A stretch of DNA of 64,000 nt from Capra hircus (taxonomy: Eukaryota > Chordata > Mammalia > Artiodactyla > Bovidae): contig NC_030821.1 in NCBI RefSeq assembly GCF_001704415.2, forward strand, positions 41,151,210 to 41,215,209. The letters are read 5' to 3'. Position numbers and translations under genes: made by a program. The first letter of the stretch is position 1, and each line of letters opens with the position of its first letter. The notes below the pieces were generated by a model. The model was given only the letters and a program-made list of their open reading frames with translations, was not told the DNA's origin and searched no databases. Positions 23,975 to 33,660 of this stretch are shown here, in pieces.

Positions 23975-24945
23975 TGTATCAGTTATATATTAAAAAGTTG
24001 TTTTCATTTCTAATGCTTTACCTGGCTTAATATAGCACTCTTCAAGGACAAAATTCCTACTTATAACTCAAAATTTGCTAGATCTGTATTTCCTTGATCC
24101 CTCAGGTAGAATCAGATTTTCAAAAGGTTCCAATTTTATTGTAAACACCACACACATGCATGTTATTTTCTGTAAGCATGTTCGTCGTAAACATGTTCAT
24201 ATCACAAGCTCTTGGAATAGAAGGACAAGCATGTAATATTTAGTAAATGTTTTCCAAATGAATGTTTAAAATTTTATAAGGAAGATATAAATTTAGAATG
24301 TATAAAGATGGGTCAAAAAATTCCTACTAAAGATTTCTGATTGGTAAATATAAAGGCATATACGCCTTTGGAGTAAACATAGCAAATGCATTATCTCAAT
24401 GACTAAATATCAAGAAAATAATTTCATGCTCATTAGACGAGGCACTAGCTTATAAACAAAATGAATAGGATTTTTTTAAAGTAATTATTTGAAGGAAGTC
24501 AAGAAGAAAGTGAAGTTTGGAAAATGTACTTTTCCAAAAAATCCTATTCAATACTTGAAATGTCTGAGTCTCTTATTAATTCCAACATGTTATGGTAATA
24601 GGTTGGGTTGTTTTTTTTTGTTTGTTTTTTTTTTTTTTTTAATGTAGCTTCCTGTTTATAAGAAAACAATTTGTCTAGGAAAAGCCTCAAATTTTTCTTG
24701 AACATGAAATTGTTCCTACCAAAGTACAACTTTGATGGGACTGGTAAAATGAATTGTAGAAACACAGATATATACATTTCATTTTTTAATATTGCCAACA
24801 ATACATTACAAATCCCTACGTTACAAAACTATCAATACCAATATATAATTATTGTTTTCTGTAGTTATTTTTCAAATCAGGTAGGAGAAGAAAACAGTTG
24901 CAAAAATGTATTTATACTCTTTTACATTTAATTATCTTTCTGGTG
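23975..24945. other. Unrecognised AT-rich DNA with T run
   Basis: A mixed gttt/T run lies at about 24609-24641. Frames of about 85 codons overlap on both strands here (24544-24801 -, 24671-24931 +); neither shows a motif and I do not call them genes. Confidence 0.35.
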
Positions 24946-24949
24946 CTTT

Positions 24950-25168
24950 TTGGGCTTTCCAGATGGTTTAGCAGGTAAAGACTTGACCTGCAATGCAGGA
25001 GACCCAAGAGACTTAGGTTTGATCTATGGGTTGGGAAGATCCCCTGGAGGCAGGGTATGGCACTTCACTCCAGTATTCTTTCCTGAAGTATCCCATGGGC
25101 AGAGGAGCCTAGAGGGTTACAGTCCTTGGGGTCACAAAGAGTAGGACATGACTGAAGCACTTAGGATA
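24950..25168 (+). repeat. Bov-tA SINE
   Basis: 'gggctttccagatggtttagc' through 'gacatgactgaagcacttag', with an internal 'agacttaggtttgatctatg' variant. Confidence 0.9.
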
Positions 25169-25233
25169 CATACCTGCACTGGTGCTCTTTATTTTTTATC
25201 ATATGGATTCAAGTTACAGTTGACCCTTGAACA

Positions 25234-26612
25234 GTTCAGTTCAGTCACTCAGTCATGTCTGACTCGTTGTGACCCCATGGACTGCAGCATGCCAGTCTTC
25301 CCTGTCCATCATCAACTCCCACAGCTTGCTTAAACTTAGGTCCATCGAATCAGTGATGCCATCCAACCATCTTATCCTCTGTCATCCCCTTCTTCTCCTG
25401 CCTTCAATCTTGCCTAGCATCAGGGTCTTTTCTAAGGAGTCAGTTCCTCACATCATGTAGCCGAAGTATTGGAGTTTCAGCTTCAGCATCAGTCCTTTCA
25501 ATGAACACCCAGGAATGATCTCCTTTAGGATGGACTGGTTGGATCTCCTTGCAATCCAAGGGACTCTCAAGAGTCTTCAACACCACAGTTCAAAAGCATC
25601 AAATCTTCAGCACTCAGCTTTCTTTGTAGTCCAGCTCTCACATCCATACATGACTACTGGAAAAGCCACAGCTTCGACTAGATGGACGTTTGTTGGCAAA
25701 GTAATGTCTCTGCCATTTAATATGCTGTCTAGGTTGGTCATAACTTTTATTCCAAGGAGCAAGTGTCTTTTAATTTCATGGCAGCAATCACCATCTGCAG
25801 TGATTTTGGAGCCCCCCAAAATAAAGTCTCTCACTGTTTCCACTCTTTCCCCATCTATTTCCTATGAAGTGATGGGACCGGATGCCATGATCTTCGTTTT
25901 CTGAATGTTGAGCTTTAAGCCAACTTTTTCACTCTTCTCTTTCATCAAGAAGATTTTTAATTCCCCTTCATTTTCTGCCATTAGGGTGATGTCATCTGCA
26001 TATCTGATATTATTGATATTTCTCCCGGCAATCTTGTTTCCAGCTTGTGCTTCCTCCAGCCCAGCGTTCCTCATGATGTACTCTGCATAGAAGTTAAATA
26101 AGCAGGGTGACAATATACAGCCTTGACGTACTCCTTTTCCTATTTGGAACCAGTCTGTTGTTCCATGTCCAGTTCTAACTGTTGCTTCTTGACCCGCATA
26201 CAGATTTCTCAGGAGGCAAGTCAGGTGGTCTGGTATTCCCATCTCTTGAAGAATTTTCCACAGTTTTTGTGATCCACACAGTCAAAGGCTTTGGCATAGG
26301 CAATAAAACAGAAGTAGAGGTTTTTCTGGAATTCTTGCCTTTTCAATGATCCAATAGATGTTGGTAATTTGATTTCTGGTTCCTCTGCTTTTTCTAAATC
26401 CAGCTTCAATATCTTGAAGTTCAAGGTTCATGTACCATTGAAGCCTGGCTTGGAAAATTTTGAGCATTCCTTTGCTGGCGTGTGAGATGAGTGCATTGTG
26501 TTGTAGTTTGATCATTGTTCGGTATTGCCTTTGTTTGGGATTGGAATGAAAACTGACCTTTTCCTGTAACCACTGCTAAGTTTTCCAAATTTGCTTGCAT
26601 ATTGAGTAGAGC
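25234..26612 (-). mobile_element. BovB LINE, antisense, 5'-truncated
   Basis: On the minus strand it runs from the RT finger region (near 26560) through motif A 'AKAFDCVDH', motif B 'GVRQGCILSPCLFNFY' (about 26130-26080) and the catalytic box 'YADDITLMAE' (about 26005-25976) to the tail at 25234. Frameshifts at about 26270 and 25860 split it. Near-identical 8-base repeats 'cttgaaca' (25226-25233) and 'cttgaata' (26614-26621) look like an aged target duplication. Confidence 0.9.
25607..26515 (-). pseudogene. BovB reverse-transcriptase remnant
   Basis: This encodes the RT core and C-terminal part of BovB ORF2 in several frames: about 26515-26282 and 26424-26221 (finger and motif A, overlapping frames), 26242-25862 (126 codons, motif B and the YADD box), and 25843-25607 ('KITADGDCCHEIKRHLLLG' region). 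The YADD aspartates are present. Frameshifts between pieces prevent a single product. Confidence 0.85.
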
Positions 26613-27243
26613 ACTTGAATAACATGAGTTTAAACTTCACAGGCCAGCTTATAATAAAACATTTTTTCAGTAAATACATACAACACTACATGAACACTGT
26701 GCTTAGTTTAATTGTTGAGTATGTAACAGTAGGTATAGAGGGCCGACTGTGCAACTTGCTTCTTTGGATTTTTGTGTCCATGGTAGATCCTAGCAACAAA
26801 TTCTCTCACTTTGTGTTTATCTGGGAATGTATTAATTTCCATTTGATTTTTAAGAGTAGTTTTGTTTGATACAGAACTCATGCTTTAGAGACTTTCTTTT
26901 GGCACTTTAATATATTGTCCCACTGCCTTCTGGCCTCCAAGCTTACTGACCAGAAGTCAACTCTTAATCATCTGAGGTTCCCTTGTACATAATGAATTAT
27001 TTTTCTCTTAGTGCTTTGTAAATCATCTCTGTAATTGGAATTTGAAAGCTTGAATATATTATCCTAGACATTGATTTCCTTGAGTTTTTTAATTACCTTG
27101 AGTTTGTCATGTTTCTTTCTGTGTAGGTTTGTTTTCTTCGAATTTGAGAAGTTTTTGGCTATTGTATGTCAACTATTCTTTTTCCTCTTTTTCCCTTCCT
27201 TCAGACAATCAGAAGTTTAATGGTATCTGACAGATCTTTCAGT

Positions 27244-29265
27244 ACAGTTCAGTTCATTTCAGTTCAGTCACTCAGTCTTGTCCGACCCTTTGCGACCCCA
27301 TGAATCACAGCACGTCAGGCCTCCCGGTCCATCACCATCTCCCGGAGTTCACTCAGACTCACGTCCACTGAGTCAGTGATGCTATCCAGCCATCTCATCC
27401 TATGTCATCCCCTTCTCCTCCTGCTCCAATCCCTCCCAGCATCAGAGTCTTTTCCATTGAGTCAATTCTTTACATGAGGTGGCCAAAGTACTGGAGCTTC
27501 AGCTTTAGCATCATTCCTTCCAAAGAAATCCCAGGGCTGATCTCCTTCAGAATGGACTGGTTGAATCTCCTGGCAGTCCAAGGGACTTTCAAGAGTCTTC
27601 TCCAACACCACAGTTCAAAAACATCAATTCTTCAGCGCTCAGCCTTCTTCACAGTCCAACTCTCACATCCATACATGACTACTGGAAAAACCATAGCCTT
27701 GACTAGATGGACTTTAGTCAGCAAAGTAGTGTCTCTGCTTTTGAATATGCTATCTAGTTTGGTCATAACTTTTCTTCCAAGGAATAAGCGTCTTTTAATT
27801 TCATGGCTGCAGTCACCATCTGCAGTGATTTTGGAGCCCCAAAAAATAAAGTCTGACACTGTTTCCACTGTTTCTCTATCTATTTCCCATGAAGTAATGG
27901 GACCAGATGCCATGATCTTCGTTTTCTGAATGTTGAGCTTTAAGCCAGCTTTTCCACTCTCCTCTTTCACTTCCATCAAGAGGCTTTTTAGCTCCTCTTC
28001 ACTTTCTGCCATAAGGGTGGTGTCATCTGCATCTCTGGAGTTATTGATATTTCTCCTGGAAATCTTGATTCCAGCTTGTGTTTCTTCCAGTCCAACGTTT
28101 CTCATGATGTACTCTGCATATAAGTTAAATAAGCAGGGTGACATTATACAGCCTTGACATACTCCTTTTCCTATTTGGAACCAGTCTGTTGTTCCATGTC
28201 CAGTTCTAACTGTTGCTTCCTGACCTGCATACAGATTTCTCAAGAGGCAGGTTAGGTGGTCTGGTATTCCCATCTCTTTCAGAATTTTCCACAGTTTATT
28301 GTGATCCACACAGTCAATGGCTTTGGCATAGTCAATAAAGCAGAAATAGATGTTTTCCTGGAACTCTCTTGCTTTTTCCATGATCGAGTGGATATTGGCT
28401 ATTTGATCTCTGGTTCCTCTGCCTTTTCTAAAGCCAGCTTGAACATCAGGAAGTTCACGGTTCACATATTGCTGAAGCCTGGCTTGGAGAATTTTGAGCA
28501 TTACTTTACTACATGTGAGATGAGTGCAATTGTGTGGTAGTTTGAGCATTCTTCATCATTGCCTTTCTTTGGAATTGGAATGAAAACTGACCTTTTCCAG
28601 TCCTGTGGGCACTGCTGAGTTGTCCAAATTTGCTGGCATATTGAGTGCAGCACTTTCACAGCATCATCTTTCAGGATTTGAAACAGCTCAACTGGAATTC
28701 CATCACCTCCACTAGCTTTGTTCATAGTGATGCTTTCTAAGGCCCACTTGACTTCACATTCCAAGATGTCTGGCTCTAGATTAGTGATCACGTTATCATG
28801 ATTGTGTGGGTCATGAAGATCTTTTTTGTACAGTTCTTTAGTGTATTCTTGCCACCTCTTCTTAATATCTTCTGCTTCTGTTAGGTCCAGACCATTTCTG
28901 TCCTTTATTGAGCCCATCTTTGCATGAAATGTTCCCTTGATATCTCTAATTTTCTTGAAGAGATCTCTAGTCTTTTCCATTCTGTTGTTTTCCTCTATTT
29001 CTTTGCATTGATCACTGAAGAAGGCTTTCTTATCTCTTCTCGCTATTCTTTGGAATTCTGCCTTCAGATGCTTATATCTTTCCTTTTCTCCTTTGCTTTT
29101 TGCCTCTCTTCTTTTCACAGCTATTTGTAAGGCCTCCCCAGACAGTAATTTTGCTTTTTTCCATTTCTTTTCCATGGGGATGGTCTTGAATCCTGTCTCC
29201 TGCACAGTGTCCCGAACCTCATTCCATAGTTCATCAGGCACTCTATCTATCAGATCTAGGCCCTT
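27244..29265 (-). mobile_element. BovB LINE, antisense, 3' part (host of the provirus)
   Basis: This is the larger part of a BovB copy. Its tail is at 27244 ('cagttcagttcatttcagtt') and it continues through the RT region to the provirus edge at 29265. The rest, about 100 bases, is on the far side of the provirus (35935-36035). It is truncated at the 5' end just beyond the endonuclease/RT linker, so it never had a full ORF here. Confidence 0.93.
27632..29265 (-). pseudogene. BovB reverse-transcriptase remnant, two long frames
   Basis: Two long minus-strand frames cover the BovB RT. The first (29265 down to about 28530) carries 'KSKGEKERYKHLKAEFQRIA' and the finger region 'NKASGGDGIPVELF'. The second (28549-27632, 305 codons) carries motif A 'FIDYAKAIDCVDH', motif B 'GVCQGCIMSPCLFNLY' and the C-terminal 'YGCESWTVKK'. 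In the catalytic box the tyrosine is replaced: the sequence reads 'DADDTTLMAE' (about 28035-28006) where other copies have YADD. A frameshift near 28545 separates the frames. The loss of the tyrosine would be expected to impair catalysis. Confidence 0.88.
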
Positions 29266-29721
29266 TGTTATACCCAGAGTCCGAGTCCCCAAAACTGAGA
29301 GAATAAGACATCCACAGCAATGCAAAAGCATGAAGGGGTTTTATTTCTAGCTCGAGCTAGGTCTCCCGCCATATCCAATGCAGTGGAGTGGAGCAAGGAG
29401 CCCTGAGCCCAGATTTACAGCAGTATTTATAGGTTTTAGAACAGAGTTGGCAAGGGCTGATTGGCTCCAGGAGTTTCCTCGTATTTATTTATTGGCTAAT
29501 CTTCATTGGCTACAGAGGTTTCCGGATATTTACTAATTGGCTATTGGCTGCAGGGGGATGTCTTTTACGTCCTGATAAACTCAAACCAGGTTATGGGGAG
29601 TATGCTGATTAGACAAGTCCTGGCATCCGCGGGGATGACCTCACTGGGCAATGACTCAGCCTTTCCCGTGAGTCCTACCTTAGTCCCTGAAGCCTATCAT
29701 GGTGTTTGTTAAGTCCCAACG
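29266..29721 (-). repeat. Provirus 3' LTR (456 bases)
   Basis: Bounded by TGTTATACCC at the U5 end and TCCCAACG at the U3 end, where the partner has TCCCAACA. By eye it differs from the 5' LTR at about 25 positions and one 2-base indel. It is next to the polypurine tract. It keeps a TATAAATA box (29431-29424) and AATAAA (29345-29340) on the minus strand, so it could in principle start transcripts running into the adjoining BovB. Confidence 0.95.
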
Positions 29722-29735
29722 TTCCCCCCTGTCCT
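29722..29735 (-). other. Polypurine tract
   Basis: AGGACAGGGGGGAA on the minus strand, directly next to the 3' LTR. This is the primer for plus-strand DNA synthesis in retroviruses. Confidence 0.9.
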
Positions 29736-30086
29736 TTGATCATGGAGAGGATCCCTCCTCTTCATTCTGAGACATTGCCTGATATTATTGTCTCAGCATC
29801 ATCACTTGAACTGTACTGATATGTTCTTTTTACAAAGGTCCAAGGTCAAAGAATAAATCTGGCCACCAAGTATTGGGGGGATTCCAGCAGTCGAATTGAG
29901 TACCTCATGGGTTAGTCCATTATGAAGCATTCAGGTGATCTTAGCAGGTTGATGTGGGTTAGCATCAGCAGTTCCAGAGTGGAGAAGGAGGGCCACCAAC
30001 AGGAGAGTCAGGGGGATTTGTCTGGGGCCAGCTGGTGGACGAGCTTCATTTTTAAGGGGTTGGTGGGATGCAGCATCACCTTCCAT
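29736..30086 (-). pseudogene. env remnant: only the two ends survive
   Basis: Env is the surface/transmembrane glycoprotein. A start ATG at 30086 leads to a hydrophobic signal peptide ('IPLTLLLVALLL', about 30023-29988) and the first residues of the surface subunit. A TGA at 29933-29931 replaces what is normally a tryptophan codon. The same frame goes on for 42 codons to a TGA at 29804-29802, ending shortly after a 'DLC' motif. Within a few bases another frame shows a cytoplasmic-tail-like stretch ('MMLRQ' then a stop, then 'YQAM'), ending at 29742-29740. Env is about 350 bases instead of nearly 2 kb: the receptor-binding, fusion and membrane parts are gone. Confidence 0.82.
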
Positions 30087-30901
30087 TCTTTTGGGACCTT
30101 TTCTTGTTCCTCTGGGGTGGCACGATGCACGTGATTGCAGTGCACCCAGGGTCCAATTCCATCCACCTTTAGGGCAGTGGGGGTGGTAAGGAGAACAACA
30201 TAGGGGCCCTTCCATCTTGGCTCTAAGGTTTTTGACTGGTGTCTCTTAACCCAGACCCAATCTCCCAGGCCCATATCATGGGAAGGGATTGTTCCTTTAC
30301 TCTGGCCCTCATGAACTTCTCGTATCAGTGACCAGATATGTTTATGCACTTTACTTAAAGCCAGCATCTCTTGTTGGAACATGTGTAGCGAGAGAGATGG
30401 TTTAGTCTTTCCCTCAAACAGTGAACAAATGGGGGGTGTACTTCCATATACAATTTCAAAGGGAGTCAAACCTAGTTTATAGGGGGTATTTTGTGCCCAA
30501 AAAAGCGCAAAGGGAAGGAGGGTTACCCAGTCCCCGCCAGTCTCTATTACCAGCTTTGTTAAAGTTTCTTTTAGGGTCCAATTCATTCTTTCTACTTGTC
30601 CTGAGCTCTGGGGACTGTACTCATGATGTAGCTTCCATTTGGTCCCCAGGGCTGAGACCAGTCCTTTAACAATTTTGCTCACAAATGCAGGTCCATTATC
30701 AGAGCCAATAGATGCCAGCAGCCCAAACCTAGGTATTATCTTAGCCACTATTATTGCTGTCTCCTTTTTAGTGGGGTAAGCTTCTTCTACCCACCCAGAA
30801 AATGTATCAACCAAACTAACAGGTAATGATAGCCATACTTGCCTGGCTTGACCGACCTCTGTAAAATCTATCTCACAATGCTGTCCCGGCCTTCCCCCCA
30901 C
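30008..30901 (-). pseudogene. pol remnant: integrase catalytic core and C-terminus
   Basis: An open stretch of 297 codons for the integrase core, which inserts viral DNA into the host. The three catalytic acidic residues are in place: D in 'EIDFTEV' (about 30870), D in 'GSDNGPAF' (about 30700) and E in 'SSGQVERMN' (about 30600). The C-terminal DNA-binding part ('KGPYVVLLTTPTALKVDG') follows. The last 25 or so codons overlap the env start in another frame, the usual gammaretroviral arrangement. It is cut off from upstream pol by a stop and frameshift near 30870-30900. Confidence 0.9.
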
Positions 30902-31638
30902 CGGTATCTTGCATCTGTGTGCTGTCCTTTTCCCGGTCTCATCATCTGACAGGCCTTGCAGGTGCGGACTATGTCCTGTATGGTTTTCTTTTGTCTGGGA
31001 AACCGCAGCTGCGCTGCTTGTAGAAGCGTCAAAGCCTTTTTCTCTCCCAAACGGGTGGTTTGATGTAAATGGGTACAGAGATATCTGCCCAGGTTGGCAG
31101 GAAGCAACAGGTTGTCATCCTGGTCCCGATACCATCCGTCCTTGCCCGCAGGGCGGTTGGTGTTATCCTGCATCCAGCTTAAATCAGAGGGGGAGTATAT
31201 GGGGCTTGGGGGGAGAGTCCCCATCCCTGGCGGTGGTAATCCTACAGCCAGCACATGAGCTTGGCAGTATCCAGAGGCCACTTTGCGGGCTGCTGCATCG
31301 GCAGCACGGTTGCCTCGGGCCCTGGCATCTTCTCCTTTCTGGTGTCCTGGGACATGTGCTATGGATACCGCCTGGGGCAAGTGGACCGCTACCAAGAGTC
31401 TGCGTATTTCAGGTAGGTTCTTAATCTCTTTTCCCTCTGCTGTCAAGAACCCCCATTCTTTATATGTAGGGCCTTGAATATGCGTGGTGCCAAATGCATA
31501 CCGGCCGTCAGTGTAAATGGTGATCTTTTTTCCTTTCGCCCTCTCTAGTGATTGTGTCACAGCTATCAATTCTGCTTTTTGGGCAGATATTCCAGGGGGC
31601 AAAGCCTCGGCCCAGACGACCCCCCCCCCCAGTGTCAT
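30868..31638 (-). pseudogene. pol remnant: rest of RNase H and integrase zinc domain
   Basis: It continues pol in a second frame (about 256 codons). The first part is the rest of RNase H ('SAQKAELIAVTQSLERAKG' and 'IYTDGRYAF', carrying expected acidic residues). The second part is the integrase N-terminal zinc domain, with the cysteine pair in 'TCKACQMM' near 30960. In the histidine pair the second position appears to be arginine ('HLHQTTRLG', about 31070), one base away from histidine. A stop at 30870-30868 and a frame change follow just before the catalytic core. Confidence 0.85.
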
Positions 31639-33433
31639 CTACTATGGCTGCCCCTGCTTTTCTCTGCCCATCCTTTATATAACTGCTCCCATCTGTGAAC
31701 CATATCAGCTCACTGTCCTTTAATGGTATGTCACTGAGGTCTCTTCGTATGATGGCTACCTCAGCCAATACTTCAACACAGTCATGGAGAGGCCCATCCT
31801 CCTCCAGGATGGGCAAGAGAGTAGCAGGACTTAGAAAACAAGGTGTCTGAAAGTGTATCTGGGGAGCACTTAACAGCAGGGCTTGGTAATGGGTTAAGCG
31901 AGTGTTAGAAATCCACTTACCCGGTGGCTGTTTGAGGATCCCCTCTATGGCATGGGGAGTGTAGACCAGGAGGGGCTGTCCATAAGTCAACTTGTCAGCG
32001 TCATGGACAAGGAGAGCAGTGGCTGCGATGATACGGAGACAGGGCGGCCATCCAGCAGCTACCGGATCCAGCCGTTTAGAGAGGTATGCCACAGGCCGCT
32101 TCCAAGGTCCCCATTGCTGTGTCAGGACTCCCTTTCCCACTCCCTGCTTTTCCTCCACAAACAGTTGAAATGGCTTAGCCGGGTCAGGGAGGGCTAGGGC
32201 CGGGGCTTCTAGCAATGCCCACCAGAGTTCCTGAAATGCCTGCCTCATTGGCTCAGTCCAAGTCCAGTTCTTATTTTCTCTACTTCCTTCATATAGAGGC
32301 CAGGCCTTTTCAGCAAACCCCAGGATCCATAGCCTGCAGTACCCAACAGTCCATAAGAACTCCCTCACTTGCCGACGAATCATTGGCTCGGGGATCTGTA
32401 AAATAGTCTCTTTCATAGCCTGAGTCAACCATCTTTGCCCCTGTTTTATTTTGTACCCCAAGTAAACGACTTCCTGTTTAGCAGTTTGGGCCTTCTTTGC
32501 ACTCACCTGGTACCCCAATGTCCCCAAAGTCTGAAGGAGGTCGCCTGTGGCCTCTAGGCATACCTCCTTGGTAGTAGCAGCCAGCATGAGGTCATCCACA
32601 TATTGCAATAGGACAATGTCAGGGTGGCTAGTCCGGTACTCACAGAGGTCCTCACCTAGAGCCTCATTGAACAATGTCGGCGAGTTTTTAAATCCCTGTG
32701 GAAGGCGAGTCCAGGTCAGCTGTTCTACAGTTTGACTGTCTTCGTCAGTCCATTCGAATGTGAAGATCTCTTGGCTCTGGGGGGCCAGAGGCAAACTGAA
32801 AAAGGCATCTTTTAAGTCCAAGATTGTATACCAGATGTAATCTGGTGGCAAGCCGCTCAGGAGGGTGTATGGGTTAGGGACAGTGGGATGAACGTCACTC
32901 ATCCGTTTGTTGACTTCACGAAGATCTTGGACGGGTCTAAAGTCCATTCCCCCAGGCTTTTTCACAGGCAGCAGGGGAGTATTCCATGGGGACTGGCACT
33001 TTTTAAGAATCCCTACCTTCAGGAGGTGCTGTATGTGTGGTGTGATTCCTTGCCGGGCCTCCTGACTCATGGGGTACTGCTTTATCTTCACAGGGGTAGC
33101 ATTTGCTTTTAATTCAACAATGATGGGAGATCTTTGTTTTGCCAGTCCTACTCCTGCCATCTCGGCCCAGGCCAGAGGGTATTTTTGGATCCATTGTAGC
33201 ATAGCCGGGTCCACAGCTGCAGGGGGTTTTGGTGAATATAGTCTGTATTCATCTCTCAGTGCCAGGGATAAAACATGAATTGGTTGTCCAAGCCCATCTG
33301 TGACTGATATCCCTCCAGAGTCAAAGTGCATTTGCGCATTGACTTTGGAAAATAGGTCTCTTCCTAATAAAGGGGCTGGACATTCCAGGATCACCAGAAA
33401 TGATTGGGACACCCGTTGGGCTCCCAAGTCCAC
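31620..33433 (-). pseudogene. pol remnant: reverse transcriptase and start of RNase H
   Basis: A long open stretch of about 600 codons. It covers the protease C-terminus, the reverse transcriptase that copies viral RNA to DNA, the connection region and the start of RNase H. Motifs: 'LDLKDAFFSLPL' (motif A, about 32821-32786), 'LPQGFKNSP' (motif B, about 32704-32678), YVDD (32602-32591) and the RNase H start 'WFTDGSSY' (about 31700). All three RT aspartates appear present. The frame is lost at a run of eleven C residues (31620-31630); RNase H resumes in another frame. That this stretch stayed open while gag and env decayed may be chance. Confidence 0.92.
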
Positions 33434-33660
33434 TTTTTGTTTAGTAGTCCAGTAATATTTGTCCCGGTGGCTCCCTGGACCAAGCTAGTCTTCTTGGACA
33501 TCGGCCCAAATATTTGATTGAGGACCCAGTATTGGGCTCCCGTATCCACCATGAAGCTGACCGGTTTCCCCTCCACATTAATAGTTCCCCAGGACTCGGG
33601 GAGGGGTGCCAGGCCCTGACCCCTCCAATCACTATCTTCTCCTGCATATAAAATGTGGGT
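33391..33660 (-). pseudogene. Protease (pro) remnant
   Basis: A retroviral aspartic protease processes the Gag-Pol polyprotein as a dimer. The active-site motif is seen as DTGA at 33546-33535, in the same frame as capsid and nucleocapsid, as expected where pro follows gag by stop readthrough. The frame ends in a stop near 33393-33391, and the C-terminal part of protease continues in a different frame from about 33430 ('LLGRDLFSKV' near 33370-33341 is the conserved C-terminal stretch). One frameshift therefore splits the domain. The catalytic aspartate is kept. Confidence 0.85.

Larger units (their letters stand above)
25217..26765 (+). repeat. Tigger/MER44-like DNA transposon remnant, split by BovB
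   Basis: 'cagttgacccttgaaca' (25217-25233) and, after the BovB, 'cttgaataacatgagtttaa' (26614-26633), 'cagtaaatacat' and 'gggccgactgtgcaactt' (26742-26759) resemble the terminal and internal sequence of a Tigger-group element. The family name is from memory and unverified. Confidence 0.4.

Noticed and set aside
24544..24931. Overlapping frames of 85-86 codons on both strands
   Set aside because: They overlap each other on opposite strands around a T run and have no motifs; chance frames are likelier.
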